The notes: a model not told the origin generated them from the sequence alone. DNA of 7,694 nt from an uncultured Eubacteriales bacterium (GCA_900320235.1 ONRO01000319.1:1-7694); one strand, 5' to 3'; shown: positions 1-6,549, counted from the first letter of the stretch. Made by a program: numbers and translations.

Positions 1-7
1 CAGGCTC

Positions 8-29
8 AAAAAAAGCCGGGCGGTGCCGG
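8..29 (-). terminator. Possible intrinsic terminator, minus strand
   Basis: On the minus strand a CCGG/CCGG stem with a six-base loop (29 down to 16) runs directly into C and then seven T's (14 down to 8). The T-tract is good but the stem is only four G-C pairs, so this is a weak terminator on its own. An alternative AGCC/GGCT pairing (14-17 with 45-48) could add structure but competes with the short stem. It would end a leftward transcript covering the GC-rich block. Confidence 0.35.
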
Positions 30-108
30 AGTAAAACTTTTTCAGGCTATATTAGTCGTGAATCGCGACCCCGGCGGCACGCCGGTCCTGCGGGCGCGTC
101 ACGCTGCC
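8..108 (-). ncRNA. Candidate structured RNA or GC-rich interspersed element, not identified
   Basis: This stretch has no convincing reading frame but is strongly structured. Positions 55-108 are about 78% G+C by hand count, far above the flanking DNA. Two adjacent hairpins are visible: 55-69 (six pairs including one G-U, three-base loop) and 71-85 (CCGGCG, loop GCA, CGCCGG). Read on the minus strand, the block ends at a GC stem followed by seven T's, the layout of an RNA with an intrinsic terminator. A possible minus-strand promoter at 158-187 would start transcription near 151, giving an RNA of roughly 145 nt. I do not recognise an RNA family. It could instead be a repeated intergenic element or the remains of a neighbouring unit left of the window. 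Orientation and ends are inferred. Confidence 0.35.
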
Positions 109-137
109 TTGACAAATCGGATGTTTTGTTATAGAAT
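109..137 (+). promoter_or_regulatory. Sigma-A type promoter for the fab/acc operon
   Basis: A perfect -35 box TTGACA (109-114) is followed after exactly 17 bases by TAGAAT (132-137), one mismatch from the TATAAT consensus. Transcription would start near 144, leaving a leader of about 175 bases before the fabH start codon. No other promoter-like pair of this quality was found upstream of fabH, so it is the best candidate for driving the whole operon. The -35 box lies immediately beside the GC-rich block. Confidence 0.7.
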
Positions 138-157
138 TAAAAGGATAGAATAGATGG

Positions 158-187
158 ATTGTACCGTCGTGTGTAATGCTGTGTGAA
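158..187 (-). promoter_or_regulatory. Possible leftward promoter opposing the operon promoter
   Basis: Read on the minus strand, TTCACA (187 to 182, one mismatch from TTGACA) is followed after 18 bases by TACAAT (163 to 158, one mismatch from TATAAT). The predicted start, near 151, is an A on that strand. The transcript would run left across the operon promoter and the GC-rich block to the T-tract at 14-8. The two elements match consensus reasonably, but such pairs also arise by chance in AT-rich leaders. Confidence 0.35.
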
Positions 188-207
188 AAATGCTGTAAAA
201 TGGCTGT
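175..207 (+). repeat. Short direct repeats in the operon leader
   Basis: AATGCTGT occurs exactly at 175-182 and 189-196, and a one-base-insertion version AATGGCTGT follows at 199-207. Spacing from start to start is 14 and then 10 bases. The repeats lie in the transcribed leader and overlap the -35 box of the possible leftward promoter. They could be protein contact sites or a simple local duplication; nothing in the sequence decides between these. Confidence 0.45.
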
Positions 208-215
208 TTTTTCAG

Positions 216-232
216 AGTTTTACCATAAAACT
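216..232. promoter_or_regulatory. Perfect 17-base dyad, candidate operator
   Basis: AGTTTTA and TAAAACT form perfect 7-base inverted arms around CCA. A 17-base dyad of this shape is typical of dimeric repressors, and firmicute fatty-acid operons are known to be controlled by FapR- or FabT(MarR)-type repressors. I cannot match this sequence to either known operator consensus. It lies about 70 bases downstream of the predicted transcription start, where a bound protein could act as a roadblock. It could also simply fold as a weak AT-rich RNA hairpin. No regulator gene is present in the window. Confidence 0.35.
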
Positions 233-260
233 GATGCCTTGTGGCAGAAGTTTGGTGCTC

Positions 261-314
261 CTGATTCCCGGCAGAACCTGTGTGGGCATGCCTTATAATA
301 ATATCGGAGGTCAG
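261..314 (+). promoter_or_regulatory. Leader segment able to pair with the fabH ribosome binding site
   Basis: CTGATTCCCG (261-270) can pair with CGGAGGTCAG (305-314), which contains the fabH ribosome binding site GGAGG at 306-310. The helix has ten positions: seven Watson-Crick pairs, two G-U pairs and one C-A mismatch, closing a 34-base loop. If formed, it would hide the ribosome binding site and lower FabH translation. This is a hand-found pairing and no competing fold was calculated. Confidence 0.25.
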
Positions 315-318
315 TTGA

Positions 319-1281
319 ATGAGTTTTACAATACTTGGAACAGGCAAAGCAGTGCCTGAGTATGTAATGAACAACGATGAGCTTTCAACTATGGTTGAAA
401 CAAATGATGAATGGATCCGTACCAGAACAGGTATTGAGGAACGTCATATTGCAAAAAAAGAAACAATAACCGAGCTGTGCGTTGAGGCTGCAAAAAATGC
501 CCTTGAAAATGCTGGCGTAAGCCCTGAGGAGCTTGATCTTATTATCTGCTCAACAATGAGAGGCGAAAATATTACCCCATCACAGGGCTGCATGATTCAG
601 AAGGAAATTGGTGCGACTTGTCCTGCTTTTGATGTCAATGCTGCATGCTCGGGCTTTATTTATGCCCTGGAGATCGCAGCAGGCTTCTTTGTAAGAAAAG
701 TTGTGAAAAAGGTACTTATTGTTTCTATGGATAATCTTTCTAATATCACCGACTGGACTGACCGTTCAACCTGTGTGCTGTTCGGTGACGGCGGTGCAGC
801 AGCAGTTCTCGGCGAGGGTGATGACCTTCTTTCAATCCATCTGACAGCGTCCGGTAATGATGCCGCTATCAGGATTCCCCACGGAACAAATTCTTCCCCG
901 TTCTATGAGCACAAGGAGGAAAGAGCTGTTCTTCATATGGCAGGAAATGATGTTTACCGCTTTGCAACAGCAGCTATGGCAAACGGTATCAAAAAGGCAG
1001 TTGAGGATGCAGGACTTCAGCAGAGCGATATCGACTGCGTTATCCCGCATCAGGCAAATATAAGAATAATCAATACGGCAGCTAAGAACCTTGACATTCC
1101 GAGAGAAAAATTCTTCTGCAATGTTCAGCATTACGGAAATACTTCCTCGGGCAGCGTGCCGATCGCTCTTGATGAGGCAAACCGCAGCGGTCTGCTCAAG
1201 AAAGGCGATCTTATCGCAATGTGTGCGTTCGGCGGAGGCCTTACAACAGGAAGCTGTGTTATCCGCTGGAATAAGGACTGA
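319..1281 (+). CDS. fabH: 3-oxoacyl-ACP synthase III (KAS III, FabH)
   Basis: FabH starts fatty-acid chains in the cytosol by condensing a short acyl-CoA with malonyl-ACP. The 320-residue protein has the usual family length and the complete thiolase-fold active site: Cys110 in NAACSGF, His244 in PHQANIRI and Asn274 in HYGNTSSGS, which line up with the Cys112-His244-Asn274 triad known in E. coli FabH. The conserved ITDWTDR (143-149) and FGDGGAAAVL (155-164) segments are present. The start is ATG, with GGAGG at 306-310 eight bases upstream. It is the first gene of the operon, behind a leader of about 175 bases. Whether it prefers acetyl-CoA or branched primers cannot be read from these motifs. 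The identification is secure. Confidence 0.97.
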   Translation: MSFTILGTGKAVPEYVMNNDELSTMVETNDEWIRTRTGIEERHIAKKETITELCVEAAKNALENAGVSPEELDLIICSTMRGENITPSQGCMIQKEIGATCPAFDVNAACSGFIYALEIAAGFFVRKVVKKVLIVSMDNLSNITDWTDRSTCVLFGDGGAAAVLGEGDDLLSIHLTASGNDAAIRIPHGTNSSPFYEHKEERAVLHMAGNDVYRFATAAMANGIKKAVEDAGLQQSDIDCVIPHQANIRIINTAAKNLDIPREKFFCNVQHYGNTSSGSVPIALDEANRSGLLKKGDLIAMCAFGGGLTTGSCVIRWNKD

Positions 1282-1337
1282 AACTGAGCTGCGTGAGATC
1301 ATGCAGATGCTTTATCAATAACGGGAGGTAAGCAAAA

Positions 1338-2237
1338 ATGGGAAAAACAGTTTTTGTTTTCTCAGGTCAGGGTGCACAGTACCCCGGAATGGGAAAAACA
1401 CTTTATGAAAATTCACCTGCCGCCAAGGCAGTCTTTGATATGGCTGAAAGTATCCGCCCTGGCACAATCAGACAGTGCTTTGAGGGAACAAAGGAGGAGC
1501 TTTCTGTTACTATCAATACACAGCCCTGTGTATTTACAGCAGATCTTGCAGCAGCGGCTGCAGTGCAGGAAAAGGGTATCCGCCCTGATTTCGTTGCAGG
1601 CTTTTCACTCGGCGAGATTGCAGCTCTTGCTTTTGCAGGAATGCTTTCGTATGAGGATGCATTCAGACTCGTTTGCAGACGTGCAGAGGTAATGGATAAG
1701 GCTGCAAATGAAAATAAGGGTGCAATGGCAGCAGTGATGAAGCTTACTCCGGAAAAGGTAGAGCAGATATGCTCGGAATTTGAAAAGGCTTATCCCGTGA
1801 ATTATAACAGTCCGGCGCAGACAGTTGTCGCAGCGGCTGAAGATGAAATAGACGGCCTGTGTGCAAGGGTCAAGGAAGAAAAGGGTAAGGCTGTAAAGCT
1901 TGCAGTAAGCGGAGCTTTCCATTCACCTTTCATGAGCAGCGCAGCAGATGCTCTTGCAGAGTATCTTGAAGGCGTTGAGCTTAAAGATCCTGAAATACCG
2001 GTATATTCAAATGTAACAGCACAGCCCTATGAGGGAGATTATAAGGCACTTGTGGCAGCACAGGTAAAAAGTCCCGTTAAATGGCAGAAGACTGTTGAAA
2101 ACCTTGCACAGCAGGGCGCAGACAGCTTTATAGAAGTAGGCGTAGGAAAAACACTTACAGGTCTGATAAGAAAAATAGATTCTGAACTTAAAGCAGTAAA
2201 TATTGAAACAAAGGAGGGACTTGACGCACTCGAATAA
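1338..2237 (+). CDS. fabD: Malonyl-CoA:ACP transacylase (FabD)
   Basis: FabD transfers the malonyl group from CoA to ACP, supplying the extender unit for FabH and FabF. At 299 residues it is close to the usual length of about 310. The GQGAQ motif (10-14), the nucleophile Ser90 in GFSLGE, Arg115 in the RRAEVMD segment and catalytic His195 in GAFHSPFM are all present, matching the Ser-His-Arg arrangement of the family. The C-terminal EVGxGKTLTGL segment carries Val269 where many homologues have Pro, a mild substitution. The ATG start follows GGGAGG (1323-1328) by nine bases. The gap to fabH is 56 bases, and the acpP and fabK genes often found at this point in clostridial clusters are missing. 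Confidence 0.96.
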   Translation: MGKTVFVFSGQGAQYPGMGKTLYENSPAAKAVFDMAESIRPGTIRQCFEGTKEELSVTINTQPCVFTADLAAAAAVQEKGIRPDFVAGFSLGEIAALAFAGMLSYEDAFRLVCRRAEVMDKAANENKGAMAAVMKLTPEKVEQICSEFEKAYPVNYNSPAQTVVAAAEDEIDGLCARVKEEKGKAVKLAVSGAFHSPFMSSAADALAEYLEGVELKDPEIPVYSNVTAQPYEGDYKALVAAQVKSPVKWQKTVENLAQQGADSFIEVGVGKTLTGLIRKIDSELKAVNIETKEGLDALE

Positions 2238-2252
2238 GCGTCAGGGGAAATT

Positions 2253-2999
2253 ATGTTTGAACTGACAGGTAAAACAGCTATCGTAACAGGTGCTTCAAGA
2301 GGAATAGGCAAGGCAATCGCTCTGAAGCTTGCAGAGCTTGGAGCAAATATCGCTTTCAATCACCTCGGTGACGGTGAAAAAGCAGAGGAAACAGTAAAGG
2401 AGCTTGAGGCTCTCGGCGTAAAGGCTGCAGCTTATGAATGTAATGTTGCGGATTTCGAGGCTTCTTCAAAGCTCGTTGAGGATATCATCGCAGAATTCGG
2501 CGAGGTTCATATCCTTGTAAATAATGCAGGTATCGTAAGAGATACACTTATGCTTTCAATGAAGGAATCAGACTTTGACGCAGTAATCGCAGTCAACCTC
2601 AAGGGTACCTTCAATATGACAAAGGCAGTTTACAAGCACTTCATGAAAAAACGCAGAGGAAGAATCATCAATATCTCCTCAATCGTCGGTATCACAGGCA
2701 ACGCAGGTCAGTCAAACTATGCGTCTGCAAAGGCAGGCATAATAGGTATGACAAAGTCCATTGCAAAAGAGCTTGGCTCAAGAAATGTTACAGTCAATGC
2801 GATCGCTCCGGGCTTTATCAGAACAGATATGACAGACGGTATGCCTGAAAAGGCAAGAGAGGCAACTCTTGCTGCAATTCCGCTCAAGCGTGCAGGCGAG
2901 GTAACTGATATCGCAAATACAGTAGCTTTCCTTGCAAGCGACGAGGCATCCTACATCACAGGCGAGGTTATCAAGGTGGACGGCGGTCTTGCTATCTGA
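2253..2999 (+). CDS. fabG: 3-oxoacyl-ACP reductase (FabG)
   Basis: FabG is the NADPH-dependent reductase that turns 3-ketoacyl-ACP into 3-hydroxyacyl-ACP. The 248-residue protein is a classical short-chain dehydrogenase: cofactor-binding TGASRGIG (12-19), NNAG (90-93), Asn115, and the catalytic Ser143, Tyr156 and Lys160 (in NYASAK). The C-terminal APGFIRTDMT (185-194) and ITGEVIKVDGG (235-245) segments are typical of FabG rather than of other members of this large family, and the position between fabD and fabF supports the call. The ATG start is preceded by AGGGGA (2243-2248), and only 15 bases separate it from the fabD stop, so the two are probably cotranscribed and may be coupled in translation. 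Confidence 0.96.
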   Translation: MFELTGKTAIVTGASRGIGKAIALKLAELGANIAFNHLGDGEKAEETVKELEALGVKAAAYECNVADFEASSKLVEDIIAEFGEVHILVNNAGIVRDTLMLSMKESDFDAVIAVNLKGTFNMTKAVYKHFMKKRRGRIINISSIVGITGNAGQSNYASAKAGIIGMTKSIAKELGSRNVTVNAIAPGFIRTDMTDGMPEKAREATLAAIPLKRAGEVTDIANTVAFLASDEASYITGEVIKVDGGLAI

Positions 3000-3033
3000 T
3001 CAGGAAAGAATTTCAAGGAAAGGAATTGTGTAA

Positions 3034-4251
3034 ATGAAAAGAGTAGTAATAACTGGTATCGGCGCAATTACACCGATCGGAAACGATGCTGCGACAATGT
3101 GGGAATCTATGAAAAACGGCGTAAGCGGCATTGATATAATCACAAAATTTGACCCTGCACAGACAAAGGCAAAGGTCGCTGCTGAGGTGAAGAATTTCGA
3201 TCCGACTCAGTATATAGATAAAAGAGAATGCAGAAGAATGGATCTTTTCTGTCAGTATGCTGTTGCAGCTGCAGCACAGGCTGTCGAGGACAGCGGAATC
3301 GAGGGAAAGGTCGCTCCTGAACGTTTCGGCTGCTATGTCGGCTCGGGTGTCGGCGGAATCCATACCTTCTATGAGCAGAGCGTAAACCTTTATACAGACA
3401 AGAATATCTCCCCCTTCTTCATTCCGATGATGATAGGAAATATCGCTGCAGGAAATGTTGCGATCCGCTTCAAGGCTCAGGGACCGTGTCTGCCTGTCGT
3501 AACAGCATGCTCAACATCAACTCATGCAGTCGGTGAAGCATTCCATGCTATCAAATACGGCATGGCTGACGCAATCATCGCAGGCGGCGCAGAGGCTACG
3601 ATAACTCCCCTGGCTGTAAAGGGCTTTACAAGCTGCAAGGCACTTACCCTCAGCGAAGACCCGAAAAGAGCTTCGATCCCGTTTGATAAGGAAAGATCAG
3701 GCTTTGTAATGGGCGAAGGCGCAGGTATCCTTATTCTTGAGGAATATGAGCACGCTGTAAACAGAGGTGCAAAGATCTATGCTGAGATCTGCGGCTACGG
3801 AAATACATGTGACGCACATCATATCACAGCTCCGGATCCGGAGGGTAAGGGCGCTGCAAGATGCGTTCGTCTTGCTCTTGAAGAAGCAGGCTATAAGGGC
3901 GATGAGGAGCTTTATATCAACGCTCACGGAACATCAACAAGCCTTAACGATTCAGGCGAAACCAAGGCGTTCAAGGAAGTTCTCGGAGAAAGAGCATACA
4001 AGGCTCATATCAGCTCGACAAAATCAATGACAGGTCATATGCTCGGCGCAACAGGTGCTGTTGAGGCAATCGCTGCGGCTCTTGCACTGAGGGACGGAAT
4101 AATTCCTCCGACAGTGAACTATAAGGAGCCTGACCCTGAATGTGATCTTGATTATACACCGAATAAGGCAGCTGAGGTTCAGGCAGATATGGCACTTTCA
4201 ACTACTTTCGGATTCGGCGGACATAATGCTTGTATCGTTTTGAAAAAATAA
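3034..4251 (+). CDS. fabF: 3-oxoacyl-ACP synthase II (KAS II, FabF)
   Basis: FabF elongates the growing acyl chain by condensing acyl-ACP with malonyl-ACP. It has 405 residues against about 412 in E. coli. The Cys-His-His active site is intact: Cys159 in TACSTSTHA, His298 in NAHGTST and His335 in STKSMTGHMLGA, with the supporting Lys330. The gating loop GFGGHN (393-398) near the C-terminus is present. The start is ATG; an AAAGGA ribosome binding site (3019-3024) lies about nine bases upstream, and a similar purine-rich copy sits just before it (3002-3012). The gene ends with two adjacent in-frame TAA codons (4249-4254). KAS I and KAS II are hard to separate by sequence; FabF is the usual assignment in this gene order. 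Confidence 0.96.
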   Translation: MKRVVITGIGAITPIGNDAATMWESMKNGVSGIDIITKFDPAQTKAKVAAEVKNFDPTQYIDKRECRRMDLFCQYAVAAAAQAVEDSGIEGKVAPERFGCYVGSGVGGIHTFYEQSVNLYTDKNISPFFIPMMIGNIAAGNVAIRFKAQGPCLPVVTACSTSTHAVGEAFHAIKYGMADAIIAGGAEATITPLAVKGFTSCKALTLSEDPKRASIPFDKERSGFVMGEGAGILILEEYEHAVNRGAKIYAEICGYGNTCDAHHITAPDPEGKGAARCVRLALEEAGYKGDEELYINAHGTSTSLNDSGETKAFKEVLGERAYKAHISSTKSMTGHMLGATGAVEAIAAALALRDGIIPPTVNYKEPDPECDLDYTPNKAAEVQADMALSTTFGFGGHNACIVLKK

Positions 4252-4289
4252 TAACCATTAAATCAGTTTAGTGAAGGTGGAGAACCGCT

Positions 4290-4748
4290 ATGTACAGTAT
4301 TGAAGAAATCAAAGAGCTGCTTGCCGCATTTGACGGCTCAAAGGCAACAGCACTTGATATACAGATGGGCGAAGATGAATTCATCAGTATTCGTCAGAAA
4401 AGTGCGAAGGCAGCAGTTGCCGTTCCTGCAGCAGCTGTAAATGAAACACCCGCAGTTGAGGTTCAGGTAAGCACTGAGCCTGCTGCACCGGTCATGACAG
4501 AAGTGAAGACAGAGGGTACTCCGGTAGAGTCCCCGATGGTGGGCGTATTTTACAGTGCACCGTCACCCGACAGCGAGCCTTATGTAACAGTGGGCAGTGA
4601 GGTAAATAAGGGAGATGTGATCTGTCTTATCGAGGCAATGAAGCTTATGAACGAGGTCACAGCTGAGAAAAACGGCGTGATCGCAGAGGTATGCGTAGAA
4701 AACGGTCAGGTTGTTGAATACGGTCAGCCTCTGTTTGTGATTAAATAA
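4290..4748 (+). CDS. accB: Biotin carboxyl carrier protein of acetyl-CoA carboxylase (AccB)
   Basis: AccB carries the biotin that shuttles carboxyl groups from the AccC active site to the AccD/AccA carboxyltransferase. The 152-residue protein has the expected three parts: an N-terminal segment (about 1-38), a flexible Ala/Pro/Val-rich linker (about 39-78), and a C-terminal biotinyl domain starting near SPMVGVFY (81-88). The biotin attachment site EAMKLMN places the modified lysine at Lys118. The ATG start follows the AAGGTGG ribosome binding site (4274-4280) by nine bases. It sits between fabF and fabZ, as in other clostridial fab/acc clusters. A biotin protein ligase encoded elsewhere would be needed to activate it. 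The identification is secure. Confidence 0.96.
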   Translation: MYSIEEIKELLAAFDGSKATALDIQMGEDEFISIRQKSAKAAVAVPAAAVNETPAVEVQVSTEPAAPVMTEVKTEGTPVESPMVGVFYSAPSPDSEPYVTVGSEVNKGDVICLIEAMKLMNEVTAEKNGVIAEVCVENGQVVEYGQPLFVIK

Positions 4749-4759
4749 GGAGCAGAATT

Positions 4760-5179
4760 ATGAATAAAGAAGAAATAATGCAGATTATACCGCACAGAAA
4801 TTCAATGCTTCTTATAGATGAAGCAACCAAAACAGGTGAGAATACCTGCGAGGGTAAAAAATATATCACCGGCGATGAATGGTTCCTTGACGGACATTTT
4901 CCGGGAAATCCGGTTGTGCCGGGAGTTATCCTCTGCGAAATGATGGCGCAGGCAAGCGCAGTTATCATTTCTGATGTTTCTGCAAAGTCAACACCGTATT
5001 TCACAGGTATTGACAAGGCAAAGTTCAGAAATAAGGTTCTGCCCGGAGATACGCTTGAGATCAAATGCGAGCTTACAGGTCAGAAAAGGAATTTCTATTT
5101 TATAAAGGGCAAGGGATATGTAAACGGCAAGCTGAGCGTATCGGCAGAGTTTTCGTTTGCTCTTGTTGAGAGGGAGTAA
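4760..5179 (+). CDS. fabZ: 3-hydroxyacyl-ACP dehydratase (FabZ)
   Basis: FabZ removes water from 3-hydroxyacyl-ACP to give trans-2-enoyl-ACP. The 139-residue hot-dog-fold protein has the family IPHR motif (10-13) and the catalytic His46 in GHFPGNPVVPGV, with Glu60 in ILCEMMAQ exactly 14 residues later, as in E. coli FabZ (His54 and Glu68). The ribosome binding site AAGGAG (4747-4752) overlaps the accB stop codon, and the ATG lies seven bases downstream, so translation is likely coupled to accB. It is called FabZ rather than FabA from the IPHR start, the short length and the gene neighbourhood. Whether it also isomerises double bonds, as enterococcal FabN does, cannot be read from sequence alone. 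Confidence 0.95.
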   Translation: MNKEEIMQIIPHRNSMLLIDEATKTGENTCEGKKYITGDEWFLDGHFPGNPVVPGVILCEMMAQASAVIISDVSAKSTPYFTGIDKAKFRNKVLPGDTLEIKCELTGQKRNFYFIKGKGYVNGKLSVSAEFSFALVERE

Positions 5180-5184
5180 TCGAG

Positions 5185-6549
5185 TTGTTTTCAAAAATAC
5201 TGATTGCCAATCGTGGCGAGATCGCCGTAAGAATAATCCGTGCCTGCAGAGAAATGGGTATCTCGACCGTCGCAGTATATTCAACAGCCGATAAGGATGC
5301 ACTTCATGTGAGAATGGCTGATGAAAGCTTCTGCATCGGCGGACCGCAGGTTGCGGACAGCTATCTGAATATGGCTGCTATACTTGAGGTCGCAGCTCTT
5401 TCGGGCGCACAGGCGATACACCCGGGATACGGACTGTTGTCCGAAAATTCAAAATTTGTTGCCCTTTGCAAAAAGTGCAATATAGAATTTATCGGTCCGA
5501 GCGCAGAAATGATCGAGCGTCTCGGCGATAAGGATGAAGCAAGAAAAACAATGAGAGCTGCAGGAGTTCCCGTGACTCCCGGCAGCGATATAATAGATGA
5601 TATAAACGAGGCAAGACAAAAGGCTGAGGAAATAGGCTTCCCGCTGCTTGTCAAGGCAAGAAGCGGAGGCGGCGGCAGAGGTATCAGAAGAGTTGACAGT
5701 ATCGAGGAATTCGATAATGCCTTCCTTTCTGCAAAGGCTGAGGCTCAGAGCGCATTCGGTGACGGAGCTGTATATATGGAAAAGTTCCTGACACCTGTAA
5801 AACATGTAGAAATGCAGCTTCTCAGCGATAAATACGGAAATGTCGTATGTCTGGGCGAACGTGAATGCTCTGTTCAGAGAAAAAATCAGAAACTTATCGA
5901 GGAAAGTCCGTCACCTGCTATCACACCTGATATCAGAAAGAAAATGATGGAGGCTGCAGCAAAGGCAGCAAGAGCTGTGGGCTATGAAAATGCCGGAACA
6001 GTCGAATTCCTTCTTGATAAGGATAAGAATTTCTATTTCATGGAAATGAATACAAGACTTCAGGTTGAACATGCTGTAACAGAAATGGTCGTCGGTATAG
6101 ATATCGTTCAGTGGCAGATAAGAATCGCCTCCGGTGCAAAACTTACTGTTACACAGGACAGGGTGTTTATGCACGGAAATGCAATCGAATGCCGTATCAA
6201 TGCGGAGGATGTTGACAACGATTTCCGTCCGGGCTGCGGAACTATCAATTTCATACATATTCCCGGCGGACCGAACGTCAGATTTGACACCGCTATATAT
6301 CAGGATTACAGCGTTCCGCCTTATTATGACTCAATGATAGGTAAGCTTATTGTTCAGGCTCGTTCAAGAGAGCTTGCAATAAGAAAAATGAAAATGGCTC
6401 TCAGCGAGCTTACCGTCAGCGGTATAAAGCACAACAGAAACCTTCATATCGATATCCTGTCCGATCCGGAGTTTGTTTCGGGTGAGTATACGACAGGCTT
6501 TATGGAGGAAAGAAAGAAACGTCTTGAAAAGAAGAATAGCGGAGAATGA
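5185..6549 (+). CDS. accC: Acetyl-CoA carboxylase, biotin carboxylase subunit (AccC)
   Basis: AccC uses ATP and bicarbonate to carboxylate the biotin on AccB. The 454-residue protein has the biotin carboxylase N-domain (ILIANRGEIAVRI, 5-17), the ATP-grasp domain and the C-terminal domain. Key residues align with E. coli AccC: Lys116, Lys157 before the glycine-rich loop (161-164), His207, Glu274, Glu287, Arg291, Glu295 and Arg337. The loop region reads KARSGGGGRGIR, where most homologues have a small residue in place of the Arg at 159. The start is TTG (5185-5187), supported by AGGGAG (5171-5176) eight bases upstream and by MFSKILIANRGEIA, the standard N-terminus of the family. The gap to fabZ is five bases. 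The stop codon overlaps the start of the inverted repeat before accD. Confidence 0.96.
   Translation: MFSKILIANRGEIAVRIIRACREMGISTVAVYSTADKDALHVRMADESFCIGGPQVADSYLNMAAILEVAALSGAQAIHPGYGLLSENSKFVALCKKCNIEFIGPSAEMIERLGDKDEARKTMRAAGVPVTPGSDIIDDINEARQKAEEIGFPLLVKARSGGGGRGIRRVDSIEEFDNAFLSAKAEAQSAFGDGAVYMEKFLTPVKHVEMQLLSDKYGNVVCLGERECSVQRKNQKLIEESPSPAITPDIRKKMMEAAAKAARAVGYENAGTVEFLLDKDKNFYFMEMNTRLQVEHAVTEMVVGIDIVQWQIRIASGAKLTVTQDRVFMHGNAIECRINAEDVDNDFRPGCGTINFIHIPGGPNVRFDTAIYQDYSVPPYYDSMIGKLIVQARSRELAIRKMKMALSELTVSGIKHNRNLHIDILSDPEFVSGEYTTGFMEERKKRLEKKNSGE

Noticed and set aside
154..186. Short leader reading frame MDCTVVCNAV
   Set aside because: The purine stretch that could serve as its ribosome binding site lies at or upstream of the predicted transcription start, and the peptide has no codon run suggesting attenuation.
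294..299. TATAAT just upstream of fabH as a second promoter
   Set aside because: No -35-like hexamer lies 16-18 bases upstream, there is no TGn extension, and the start would fall on or beside the fabH ribosome binding site.
129..374. Minus-strand open frame of 81 codons across the fabH leader
   Set aside because: It runs through the operon promoter and into the fabH coding start, has no clear ribosome binding site, and its translation looks like low-complexity antisense sequence.
832..1302. Long minus-strand open frame opposite fabH
   Set aside because: It lies wholly antisense to an intact fabH, has a Cys/Ser-rich composition typical of antisense shadows, and has no recognisable motif. 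The same applies to the other minus-strand open frames opposite fabD, fabF, fabZ, accC and accD.
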